A DNA stretch of 64,000 bases. Origin: Alternaria dauci. Its lineage: Eukaryota; Ascomycota; Dothideomycetes; Pleosporales; Pleosporaceae. The notes under the pieces were generated by a model. The model had not been told where the DNA came from and did no database searches. It was given only the letters and a program-made list of their open reading frames with translations. The DNA lies in the NCBI RefSeq assembly GCF_042100115.1, contig NC_091275.1, positions 744,001-808,000 on the forward strand, written 5' to 3'. Positions within the stretch are counted from its first letter, which is position 1; every line of letters begins with the position of its first letter. Shown here piece by piece: positions 44,114 through 55,212 of this stretch. The translations under genes were made by a program, and so were the position numbers.

Positions 44114-45178
44114 TCAATAGATAACAGTATCCTCGGCGGCTTCTTCGACGACGTCTTCTCCGTTTTCATCGTCCTCTTCCTTGATGGTTGGGTCAGCGAC
44201 AGTTCCATGAGTTGCAACATTGCTGCTCTGCATATGCTCAGTGGCGTGTTCGGCTTTCCCATCGGCATCAGGGGCATCGAAGTGGTGGTCTTTCATGTCC
44301 AGGTCCTTGTCCAGGTCCTTGGGGGAAGTGGCGCTACCATTAGTCCCGCCATTGGTTGTGGTTGTTTCTCGAGATGCATCTGCATGATGGCTCTTACCAG
44401 TTTCTGAAGCCTCTGCATCACCCATCTTTGCCTCGGAAGTGTCCCGTCTCCGCAGATTATCCGGCTGCTGGCGAGCCTTGTACTCTTCTACCTCGCGCTT
44501 GATGGTCTCTTGGGCTTCGGCTAATTGGTCGCGTATACGGTCTTCTTCGTCGGGACTAGTTTCCCAGGGTTTGTACAACTTTGGACAAGGTCAGCTATGT
44601 CTGAAGCGAGTTGATAGCACACGACGTACGAGGTGTGGCTCGGCCTTGGTCTGGAGGAAGTGTGCCATGGCGAGCAGATTTGCATGACGGATCTGCATCT
44701 ATGAATCGTTAGCACTCGGCCAAAGCCCCGGATGTGAAATGGCAGGCCATACCGACTGCTTCTCAAAGTGCTTCTGCTCCTTCCATCGTTGCTCTTTGCG
44801 CCTGGCTGCACGTTCTGCCTTCCTCTGTTCGCTCTCTTCGTCGTCCTGTTTGCGCTGAGCTAGTTGACGCTTTTCAATCTCGGCACGACGTTTCTGTGCT
44901 GTAGTAGTAGTGTTCTGTGAGAGTGCACCCAAAGCGGCGCCAAATAACCTGCGCTCTCGTCCCCTCTCGCGTCGCACTGGAGCGGGCTTGGAGTCCTTGG
45001 AGTCCTTGGTAATAGAGTCACGTCTGTCTCTGGTAGTAGTGCCATCGTCGAGTCGTGGTCGCTTTGCGGCGTCTTCTGATAGTGATTCCTGGCGTCTTTT
45101 GTGGCCGTTCACAGGGGGCGAGGCTGGCTGCAGTAGGTCATCCGGAAGGACTACAGCTGATGCAATGGGTCCGTCCAT
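44114..45178 (-). CDS. Pinin/SDK/memA domain protein
   Basis: Reverse-strand exons 45178-44753, 44698-44630 and 44578-44114 encode 319 residues. The pinin-type core spans about 60-195: RRERGRERRLFGAALGALSQ, a long charged helix full of Arg/Lys/Glu (AQKRRAEIEKRQLAQRK onward), then HFEKQSMQIRHANLLAMAHF and AEPHLLYKPWETSPDEE. Pinin is a nuclear protein linked to spliceosomes and the exon-junction complex in animals; the fungal role is less known. The C terminus is acidic and low-complexity. Two short introns (54 and 51 bp) flank a 69-bp exon. It diverges from PHF5/Rds3, another splicing gene, with 343 bp between start codons. Confidence 0.85.
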
Positions 45179-45521
45179 GGAAGTATCGCGTGCAGCCTAC
45201 AACTCTTTCTGGATGTTTCTACGGTGCTTTTCGCAGAAGCAAGAAATTACGCGTGATTGTTTGCTGACGTTGTAAGGCAAGGAGAGACTTGGTGACGCGA
45301 TGGAAGCTTCGCGCACGGATCACGGGTTCAGCGGACCCCCGAGGCTCCCAAGTCATGTCGCGACAGTCTTTCTTCCACATTCTAATCTCAAGCCCCAACC
45401 AAGCCCACGCGCCACCACAAACACTACCGCTCCCAAACCTACAACAAGACACACTCACTTTCGCCCGAATTGTTCTTATACGGCCCGCCCCTCTTATCCG
45501 TTATATCTGTAATCCCGCGCC
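45179..45521. promoter_or_regulatory. Divergent promoter between pinin-like and PHF5/Rds3 genes
   Basis: 343 bp between two outward start codons of genes in the same process. The right half is rich in CCAAC/ACACC elements, typical of leaders. No specific factor site could be assigned. Confidence 0.5.
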
Positions 45522-45900
45522 ATGTCTCGCCATCATCCGTAGGTACTCCCACCCAACACAAGTAGGCGCCTATACTGACCTCCAACGCAGCGATCTCGTA
45601 ATGTGCCGCAAGCAATCCGGCATCTCCATCGGTCGCCTCTGCGACAAGTGCGACGGCAAATGCCCCGTATGCGACTCCTACGTGCGCCCAACCACCCTCG
45701 CCCGCATCTGCGATGAATGCTCCTTTGGCAACTACCAGAACAAGTGCGTCGTCTGCGGTGGCGAAGGCATCTCCGACGCCTTCTACTGCTTCGAGTGCAC
45801 ACGCCTGGAGAAGGACCGCGATGGGTGCCCCAAGATTATAAACCTGGGTAGTAGTAGGACGGATCTGTTCTACCAGAAAAAGAATTTCAGAAATCACTGA
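45522..45900 (+). CDS. PHF5: PHF5/Rds3-type SF3b spliceosome subunit
   Basis: Exons 45522-45538 and 45591-45900 encode 108 residues, close to the ~110 of orthologs. The protein is nearly all zinc-knuckle sequence: the CxxC pairs of [32 protein letters not shown] and [18 protein letters not shown] match PHF5A/Rds3, a small trefoil zinc protein in SF3b that helps recognise the branch site with U2 snRNP. The first exon carries only MSRHHP, joined to [10 protein letters not shown] by a 52-bp intron, as in other fungi. It runs head to head with the pinin-like gene. Confidence 0.95.
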
Positions 45901-47109
45901 TGACATGGCTTGGGGGGCTGCCCTTTGCGCAGTCGCACGGGTCATGAGTTCTTAGAGGATAAACGAAAAGAGGTCAAGATCAAATATACGGGAAGAAGAA
46001 ATTGCATGGAATAGCATGAAAAGGAAGCATGGAGTTTGGGCATCGCGGCATCAACCTATAGAGCCGTGATGGGGAGTAAAGGCTTGGAATACGGCGTTCT
46101 CAGATACCTCGACGATTTACCAATGGTAGTCCTGCCACTTTCTCTACGTAGAAGCATTGCTGACAAGTATACAAGATCGACATAGTTTCTTTATTCCAGA
46201 TCATACTACCCTGGTGTGCCTGTTCACACAAGTAGCTTTGGCTACACAATACACTCTCCCACGCGCCTAGTTTGACTGTGCATTTGATGTTACCTTATCG
46301 TCAATCCACTCTCATCACACTTTACCGATCCATTGTCCAACTGTCTTCTTCCATATGTTCGGCCTCGGTCCAAAAAAGCGTCACTTTGGCGATCATCTAG
46401 AGCAAAAAGACAAAAACATACAACAGCGGGGATTCGCTAGTGGTCACCCACCTAACTACTAATCCGCCGGTACACTGCTTGTATATGGCTGAGCGGACGG
46501 GAAGCCTAATTTTCAGTGTCCTATGGTCGTATGTGAAAAAACATTCATTTTTATCGTTTATAACCTCAATAATGCGGGTAGATACCTGCTGTGACCGCAC
46601 AACAACCAACTCCTGGTGACATGAATCTGATAAAAGGGACGCAAGAGGGTCTTCTGATGATGGAAACACGGTAACAATACTCTGTGATTGGTGATGGAGA
46701 AGACCTCAGCCTTTCGACCCCGCTCTCAACAGGGGGCAACTATGTCATCTTAGAGCCTTTTCGTCCAATGTTCACGGAGTGCTGAAGCCACAATCTGTTT
46801 ATGCAGAGCTGGTCTCACTTGATGCAGGATGTCCTTGTCCACCTTCCACTCAAAGCCCGCAGCCTAATCAAGAGCTATTTCTTTGGGCAACTTGCATCCA
46901 AGCGACGTGAGAAGAGTGTTGGAAAGGCGTGCGGGATGTAGGGTCGAAGACAGATATCGAGGTTGCCGTCTCCCACGTGCCTGTCTCGCCCGGTGGCTCC
47001 CAGCTGCCTATATATATATATATATATCAATGCCCTCCCCATAATCTTTCCTGAATTCAATACCTCTCATCTTTCTCCAAACTCTTTCTTTGATCCTTCC
47101 CGCTCCGAC
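45901..47109. other. Intergenic region before the 44-residue protein gene
   Basis: 1.2 kb. Short ORFs only (longest 90 codons at 46397-46669 reverse). The last 100 bp contain a TATA-like run and a CT-rich leader (CTCATCTTTCTCC) directly before the ATG at 47110. Confidence 0.4.
47009..47027 (+). promoter_or_regulatory. TATA-like (TA)n run
   Basis: Nineteen bases of alternating T and A, about 85-100 bp before the start codon at 47110 and followed by a pyrimidine-rich leader. Position fits a core promoter for the small gene; it is also a dinucleotide microsatellite. Confidence 0.55.
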
Positions 47110-47244
47110 ATGGCCGGCACTACTCATGCCGAGCTTGTTAACTATGCAGACTGCAAAGCTCCAAATTGCGGCTGCACAAACTTTGAAGCTGAATATCCCC
47201 CCAACGGCCAAGCTTGCAAGCATTGTGGGCATTCCCACAAGTAA
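47110..47244 (+). CDS. 44-residue Cys/His-rich small protein
   Basis: A short intact ORF starting at an ACATGGCC context and encoding MAGTTHAELVNYADCKAP, then NCGCTNFEAEYPPNGQAC, then KHCGHSHK. Six cysteines and two or three histidines in 44 residues, arranged as C-x4-C-x-C followed after 15-17 residues by C-x2-C-G-H, suggest a single zinc-ribbon-like or other metal-binding fold. There is no signal peptide, so it is probably intracellular. Promoter context (TATA-like run, CT-rich leader) supports expression. I do not recognise a named family; it is not a typical metallothionein, which would lack the aromatic residues and have many CxC pairs. Confidence 0.65.
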   Translation: MAGTTHAELVNYADCKAPNCGCTNFEAEYPPNGQACKHCGHSHK

Positions 47245-50200
47245 ATAGCTACTACGTTTCCTAGCACGAAGTGAGTGGTTGCGTCTTTTGAGAAGATAAA
47301 TTGCAAGTAGTATGCTCGCTAACACGACTACTCCTAGGCGAAGTTCAGATTGCATGTCACAGTAACTACCGTGGTTCCTATGACGCCTGAACAACCTCGC
47401 AAATGCTAGGTACCTAACGAGCGCCTAGTCCTTGATGATTGGCTTCAATAGCAGCTGAGGATTCGCGTTATATGTACGGGTCTTACCTACAGTTCTTCAC
47501 TGCTTCTGACTTCTGTTTCCGTTTTCCTACGCAGCGTCTGGTATCATACCTGATACTGTACGCAGCCACAATCAACGCTCTTATTAAGCTGTAAAGCACG
47601 TGCTCGTAGCATCTCGTGGTACTAATTTTAGTCTGCCCAAATAGCTGTAATGTATCCGTGTGACTTATAACTTGAAGGGGTTAACATAGCTTCGACGTCT
47701 TTCTTCGTCAGCGGAATTAGCTCCTTTTTGAGCGGAACAGGACAGCACAAGTATGCAAGATCGACTTTACTCTTTCTCTTAAGTGCTATAGTAAGTAGGT
47801 TATTGTAAGAGGACCACACAATAACTATGTCAAGGGACAGAGGGAATAAGAGAGACAATATAAAAGAGGAGTGCAAAAAGGAGGGTTGAAAGCTCTGTCC
47901 TAGTAGCAGCCGATCTTGTTACAGCGTGCCTCTATTTCAGCAAGCACTGTTGTCCAAACAGAATGTTAACAACCGGTAAAAGTCGTTCAAGGCTGTGGTA
48001 GGGGCTGCGGTAGCAGAATCGCGATCCTTAAAAAAAAAGGAACTCAAATTCAAGCGTAGGACATCGAAATCTCGGAGTTCAAGCTCCTGACCTTTCGATC
48101 CTCCCAATTCAGCCTATTCCCATGATGATGGCTAAGAGAAACAAGCAAAGTGCAGGACCAGTTGGGAATAACATGCCGCCCATCCACTTGGGTCTGGAAC
48201 TGGGAGTACTAGCCTTTCTGGCTATGTCGGATGGCGTGAACAACCCAAAAACAACACTTCGACAGCATGCTTGACGCGAGGTATTGGATTATTGTAATAT
48301 TGTAGGAGCATTGTGCGTGTGCAGTTACGCTGGCACTGCTTGAGTGGCTGGAAGAAACGAGGTAATTTGATGCGATCGAGATCTTGATTCTCGTAACTTG
48401 TAGTTTTCTTGCCGCTCACGTGTACTTGTTGCTTGAGCTTTCTCGTTACGAAGAAGCGGTGCGAGGGTGACTAGTAGTTGTGGTGTCGCTGGGCATGTGG
48501 GACAAGGTTCTAGTGGGTAGTAGGATAGTAAGCATGACGTCTACAACGTGGAGTGAGGGCCATGAAGCATGCTGTACTGGCATAATCGCACCAGCGAGCT
48601 GCGAATCTATTGGATGTATGATTGCGACTCGAGATCCGAGCAGCCTTATTTTCTTCTGTGGGAATGAAAGTGTGTACCAGGGGTGTAATCCATGAGTTGA
48701 AATTCAGGATATTCTCGTTCCTCGCCGGTATCGGTGTTGATATGAGCTTTTGGTACGTAGTAACCTTGCCAGCGAACAAACGGCTGCTGTGCTCATGAGC
48801 ATGAGAACATGATTGGAGCAGCGCCCGACTAAACGACTCTCATTTCCCGAAAGACGAAAAAAATGAAGCAATCGTTCACCTCGGTCAAAAGGCCCGAGAG
48901 AAAGCCTGTTATCATGTGCTCGATGGTGATGTGAAAACTTATTCATCTACCTGTATTCGTGTGACTGCCTCTGTTGCGCTGCGCGGGATGGTGCGAGCGT
49001 GGCGGCACAACATGTCTCTGACTGGGCCTGGAGAAGACATCCTTGCCGCAAGTTCTTCAAAATGGAGAAGATACAGGATTGAGACTGAGATGTAATTTGT
49101 CATCTGCTTTGAAAACATGATGCATGTGCAAAGTACAGAAAGCTGTAGATATTGAAGCGATTGTGTGTGTCGAGTTTACTGCTATGCGAAAGGAGACAAG
49201 GGAGGCAGAAAACACAACTCATGCTACCGTGCAACACGAATGCGGAGAAAAAAAAGACGTCATACGACTTAGCCAATGCTTGGTACCGCGACTACCATAA
49301 TCTGTGGTTATTTTTCGTTCAGCTAACACGCGAGTGTCGATTAAAAGAGCGCATTATAACCAGTCGAAATAGTTGTAGTTCAGATATTCATCGTGTGCAA
49401 TGATTGAGTTGTCGGAATGTCTTACTGAGAACTATACCTGGCAACAATATGTCAGCGGTATCAAGCTAAAAAGAAGCATCTCGCATACGCAACGACTGAA
49501 CGTTATGTTCCCAAGACTTCAACCTCCACATCTCGGCTGAGAGGTATCGGATGTCGAACTAGGGTCGGCCATTGGGTACGGCAATCGATCGTGGGGAGCG
49601 GTATACAGATACACTATCTTGTACTGGCGTTTACAGCGCCGAAAAGTAGTATAATACTCGTGTTATGACTGAGACTTCTTCTGGCGATAGTACTGGTGTT
49701 TCCTTGTATCAGCTCAGGTCATTGTTGAGCATCGAAGTTTTATAGTCTAGCGGAACAAGGCGGTCAGAAAGGCATAAAGTAGAAATCATTGGTAGTCTAA
49801 TCGGACAAACCAAACCACTTGCTCTTGGTGTGCGCAGTTCTCTTCATGTTACTAGTGTCAACCATGCTGTGGCTGATATCGACGCTGTAGACCTTAGTGT
49901 ACATGAACATTGTGCTAACATGCCTCTTGGCAGCACAGAGTGATCTCTTCGCAAATGATATCGCTGTCTGGAATGCAGATCCGTGAACTGAATACGGCGA
50001 TGATTAGTGAGCTCGTATTCAAGATACATTCTATTGGAGAAATGATGCATGTATTGAGCACACTTACTTTGAGTGACACGACGGTACCAACACATGGACA
50101 TTACCACGCATTGGCACTTCACACGCAATGGCCCGAAAACGATGCACCGTGCATGGGCACAGCTTGAGATGTAGTACACTGTTCCTTGTGAATTCGAGCG

Positions 50201-52063
50201 GTTAATGTCGGTAAGGAGGAATGTGGCGTATTTACCTGATCGCAGATGTGTGAAAGCACGACGTTGCTAAAAATGCGTACAATCTGGCGATCCCAAGTCC
50301 TCGACGGGATAATACAGGTATGATTGTTACACCTGCTGGAAACCTTGGATGGCCACGTCGGTTTTTGGACGCGCGGACCTGATGATCATGTTGAAGATGG
50401 AGCACTTTCCGTAACCTGAGCTTGTGCGAACATGTGGGGCTAAACAAAGTTAGCTGTAGGTTGCCGTACCATTGACTGAACCCCTGACAGGCTTGATAGC
50501 AACGAACTTGTCGGTATATGCCCATTTCAAAGTCTCCAAAACCCACGTTCATGTGCATAGCTCACTACATGCATGAGTCTGATAGCAGTAATTTGCTTCA
50601 AGCGAGCCGCTCTGTCTAGGAGGTTCGAACACATTAGAGTTGCACCAAGGTCAACAGCTGACGACGAAGTTGACCGCAACGTTTGGTAGGAAACAAGGGT
50701 CAGTTTTGCGTTTGAACGCTCGGTGAAGGTGCAAACAGAGCGATTGAATGTAGCGGATGCCGAACGTGGTTAGTATGGATTCGAAGAGCATGGGTTTCAC
50801 TACTCGTCCTGCATCCCATTATTGCTCATTTGTACCCATATTCGCTCAAAGATGAGCCGAGAAAAGAGAACAACTGGACGTGCGAGGGTGACTGACTGTT
50901 TCATTAGGTCGCTCCTACCCGTGGAGCATTGCGAAAACGCCTCAAACCAGTTCAATGAACTGGCAGCCCTGAAATGAACAATGGTACACGTCTACGAGGA
51001 GGGACTGCCTAAAGGAGACATGAAGTTTAGGATAGCCACAAGGTCGAGACTGGAAGCAGTTCTGCGAGAGTTTGCGGTTGCACCAAGGCAAGACAACGGT
51101 GTACAACCAGGTGTAAAGATCGTGTATGCCCATGGCATCGATATCAAGGGGACCTGACAGGAACCGGCGGCAGGTTAGGCGATTTGTTAATTGCAGGTGA
51201 TACGAGCGCACATGCCCATGCGAGGTGTCGCTCAGAGGTAACATGAAAAGTGTCGAAAGGGACCCATGCTGTGTTGTGACAGTGGCTGCCTTGTTGCCTT
51301 GTTTAGTGTTCCTATCGCTAAAAGTCTCCGTGTCGAGGTTTGGGCCCTATTACAGCAGCGTGGGCGACAGTGGTTTGTGTAGTCATGTAGCCGAGTCTCG
51401 AAGAAGCACTGGGCACTTCTCATACCAGCCTGGCGGGGAATGTCATGCCAGTCTTAGAAGCACCTGCAGATGGTACTACAGCTCTTGGCCGCTCAGGCGC
51501 AGGTATCCTTGAAATGACTGTGTCGACCTTGTCAACCGTGAATCGTCCTTGAGCTACTGGGGTAGACCTGTAGCAAATCGCGGAGGCATTTCCGGGATCC
51601 TATGGAGAGACGTGGAAAGCAGCATGGTGATGTCCACTTCTGCGACAATCGATGTCATGCATGGTGAGGCTTCAGGCCTCTCCGCCGTTACTCAAGCATC
51701 ATGTAGCTTCGGCGCTGCGTCGTTGTGCCACGTGGAAAGCGAGCCTGTGACAGCCTCGGTCTTTGAATGCGCGACGGTCATGTGAGGGGGAAGCGTGACG
51801 GAGCGTCATGGCAAGGCAAGACAGAGGATGACGATGTTGGGTGTTGTCGGGTGACAAGTGAGGCAGCTGGATGATGGCGGTGGAGAAGGTGTGGCTGGCC
51901 CCATGGCGCTACCGGTAGGCAGTGACATCGGTCCCGCAGCCTTGAACCCCCACCACCGTGCGCCCCTCCAGCCTCCAGCAGCTTAAGCAGACACATTACA
52001 GAGCATCGCTACACGTCTACACACGAATCTGAACTCGCTCAACGAACCAAATCCAAGCCCAAC
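47245..52063. other. 4.8-kb gene desert
   Basis: No frame exceeds about 110 codons and none shows a motif, signal peptide or plausible exon chain. Base composition is not strongly AT-rich, so it does not look like heavily mutated (RIP) repeat DNA. I recognised no tRNA, terminal repeats or polymerase-type motifs. The last ~60 bp are the C/A-rich leader of ATG3. It may contain noncoding transcripts or an old, unrecognisable element. Confidence 0.4.
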
Positions 52064-53227
52064 ATGGCCTACAACTTTGTCAGGTCCTACATCGACACGT
52101 TCCGGGAGCGGACCGCCGCCATCAGCCACACATCGACCTTCCGCGAGACGGGCCAGATAACACCAGAGGAGTTTGTCCTCGCCGGGGATTTTCTCGTCTT
52201 CAAGTTCCCCTCATGGCAGTGGGCAGATGCGACATCGCCGGCGAAGCGCGTGTCGTACCTGCCAGAAGGAAAGCAGTTCTTAGTTACGCGCGGCGTGCCC
52301 TGCCACCGGCGGCTCGACGACAACTTCGCGGGTGAGGCCGGCCAGGACGAGACAATAGTAAGAGACGGATTCACTGCCGGGGAAGGCGCGACCGACGACG
52401 ACGGCTGGCTACGGACGGGGGGCATGGCGGCCAGTCAGGAGGCCAAGGTGCGCGACGTTCGGACGGTTGACGAGAGCGGCAACCTGGGCGCGGCAGAGGA
52501 GGACGAGGAGATACCCGACATGGAGGATATTGAAGATGACGAAGAGGCCATCATAAGAGATCCACAGGGCGACTCAAACACAAAGGCGTAAGTTGATGCG
52601 GTCCTCGCTCGGCCAGCCCGCACAAGACAGGCTGACATGCCCTAGGCCCCTCCGAACCTACACCCTCTACATCACATACTCGGCTCACTACCGAACACCG
52701 CGACTATATCTCTCGGGCTACGGCTCTACCTCTGTCCCACTCAAACCCCTCGAGATGATGGAGGACATTGTAGGAGACTACAAGGACAAGACTGTCACAA
52801 TCGAGGACTTTCCCTTCTTCGACAACACTCTCAAGACTGCCTCGGTACATCCCTGCAAACATGCGTCAGTCATGAAGGTGCTGCTCGACCGCGCCGATGC
52901 TGCCTTGAAGCTGCGACTCGCCAAGCTCAAGGCCGGCAAAGACGTCAGCAAGCTTGACAGCGGCATGGAAGCACTCGTCGATGACACACGGCTGTTGAAG
53001 CTTACTGAGCAAGTCAAGAACAAGGATGGCGAAGAGGCCAAGGATGACTGGGAGGTGCTCAGTGAGGGCGATGACGACGAGGTAGCTATCCGTGTCGATC
53101 AGTATCTTGTTGTCTTCTTGAAGTTCATGGCCAGGTAAGCACAACTCACCTTGGCATAACGCACACCAGCTAACAATATTCTAGTGTAACGCCAGGTATA
53201 GAGCACGATTTCACCATGGGTGTCTGA
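52064..53227 (+). CDS. ATG3: Autophagy E2-like conjugating enzyme Atg3
   Basis: Exons 52064-52587, 52646-53134 and 53185-53227 encode 351 residues. Atg3 transfers Atg8 to phosphatidylethanolamine during autophagosome growth. The N terminus ([20 protein letters not shown]) forms the membrane-sensing amphipathic helix, and [17 protein letters not shown] and FLVTRGVPC start the E2 fold. The flexible acidic insert ([18 protein letters not shown]) contains the Atg7/Atg12-binding region. YDL-equivalent [19 protein letters not shown] leads to the catalytic Cys at about 244 in HPCKHASVM. The C terminus [19 protein letters not shown] is diagnostic and comes from a 43-nt last exon. Confidence 0.95.
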
Positions 53228-53438
53228 TTGTCGACTCATGTTTTGGGTACGAGGCGTTGGCGGCATCGTCATTGGACAATTGCTTTACTCAGCGGGCGTA
53301 GACATAACTCGGGCGGGCGGGCAGGCAGCAGTCTTCACCATCACTATGATTATTCAGGAATATACCATCCCCTTGTTGATCTCGTTTGGCTATCGTCATG
53401 GCATCAGGTAGAACACGAAATAACACTTGTATTGCACT

Positions 53439-53973
53439 CTATCGTCGTCGGAACCTTCCATATGATCGCTTCCAGTCCCTGATGCCCTCAGGCCGGCGCA
53501 GCTCAAGCTCCTTGCCCTCGTATCCGAAACTGCTTTCCGCACGGTGGAACATTGCACATAGCTTGTCAAAAAAGCCGTCTTCCTCTGAAGCCTTGGGAAG
53601 CACCTGTGGTGATTCCAAGGATCCCGGTGCGACGTCGCCAGAGAAGTCTTCAGATTCGTCGATAAAGGCGTCTTCTTCGTCATCTGTTGATGTGGGGTCG
53701 AAGAGAGCGTGGAATTTGTTGTTCAATCGAACGCGCCATGGGTCGACTTCAGATGATGCAGAGGATGATAGCTTCTCGGCAATCTCAAACTGTGACGGTT
53801 AGTTGCCGTACTCTTCGCAACATTTGGCATATGACTGTTTGACATACCTCTCGTAGTCCTTGCAGTCGGAATTGTTCAGCTCGTTTTTGGAGACGTGGTG
53901 CTGATGGTGAAATCGGCATTGCGGAAGCAAGAGTGAGCAGGGCCACGACGGCCATGATAATAAAGGAGCGCAT
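53439..53973 (-). CDS. Small secreted protein with Kex2-type propeptide
   Basis: Reverse-strand exons 53973-53848 and 53789-53439 encode 158 residues. A clear signal peptide (MRSFIIMAVVALLTLASA, cut after residue 18) is followed by a 13-residue propeptide ending LQKR (residue 31), a Kex2 protease site. The mature part is acidic in the middle (FDPTSTDDEEDAFIDESEDF) and basic at the end (WKRSYGRFRRR), with a single cysteine (DKLCAMFHRAESSFGY), so it is not a disulfide-rich effector. The 58-bp intron joins GLRE to FEIAEK. No family recognised. It converges on ATG3 with 211 bp between stop codons. A secreted effector-like or peptide-precursor role is possible. Confidence 0.72.
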
Positions 53974-55212
53974 CTTTGAAGTGGAAAGGGACGGAGTTTG
54001 GAGTGACGTGTAGGTGCTCGGTCAGATCGAAATGTGTAGCTGTCAAAGCTGATTCGGTGTAGTCTAGCTACTAGGTACCAGCGCTCTTCTCAAAAGTAGC
54101 GAAAACGAATGAAGAAAGGAAGCACAAGGACACGCGTGAGTATGTAGCAAGAAGATAAGGCACGTTAACGAGTGGCGATGCAAGGGAGCATGCACATCTA
54201 TATCCGCTGCAGGAACGGCCGGGGTAGTAGCGAACGAAGACCGGTTCGTCTGAAGAGCATCATCATTCGCATCTTAGCCATACAAGCTTACTATATATCC
54301 GCCAACCGGCAAGTCAGACGTCTTGAGAGGTTACGTCTCCCTGCCAATTATTCCGAAACGGCGGTCCGCGCACCAAAGGGAAACGATCAGCGGCAACGAC
54401 GAGGCGTTCGCGCAATCTTTAGCCCGTGGTGTTGGGGCAGAAAGTCATGGCTTAGACTGCGTGCTGAAGGCGCCGGTGCACACTCAACCAACTTTTGCTT
54501 GATCTCGACGCTGTCAAAGGCAGGGGTGGTGACAAACGCGTGGACGACCTGCCCAATGTGGTTGGAAGGAAGGTCATGGCATCCACGCTTCCCGTTGAGG
54601 GGAGCCAAGCATGCATCAATGCCTTCAAACCAGAGCCAGGGAAAGCCAGCACCATTGGGCTGATGTTTCCTCCCTCTAGATCTGGACGAGTACGTTTGGA
54701 TCACCGGCTCTCCGGTTGGGCACGATGTTTCGACTTGCGGGAGTCTGGGCACGCCATCGTCATGCCAAAATTTATGCGGATGCTAGGTCTGTTACAGAAT
54801 ACGCCGGGCGGTTGAGCTGAAGGATTCCGGAGATTTAGCCTGGAAGACGTTGGACTGGACTTGGTTGAAACAGATGTCACAGAGGGATTGCGCGTCAGCG
54901 CGGGCGCTAACGTTAGCGCGGCACTACTCCGTGCACGGGCTTGGAAGAACGATCGGGGTCAAACAAAGCAAACACTCCCAGCCTCTCTCCATCACGCCCA
55001 CGTCATCAGCGTTACGCGACACTGCGAACAGCTTAATACTCACTTGGACAATATACACTTGAGCATCACATAATACCGCATACGCATCCGCGCTTCTCAA
55101 CAATGCTCAGCTGGACATCCGAACAAGACAGTCGAAGACACAGGACTAGCTTCTTAGACACTTCTTGACCACCCTTGCTTGGAGCTATCGGTACAGCATC
55201 AGATTACCCGAT
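53974..55212. other. Intergenic region
   Basis: 1.2 kb between the secreted-protein start and the polymerase start, which face away from each other. Domainless ORFs (54172-54663, 54387-54752 reverse) overlap on opposite strands. TATA-like TATATATCC lies near 54293. I see no gene. Confidence 0.4.

Noticed and set aside
47245..52063. RIP-mutated repeat
   Set aside because: Composition is close to the rest of the window rather than strongly AT-rich, and no repeated units were seen.
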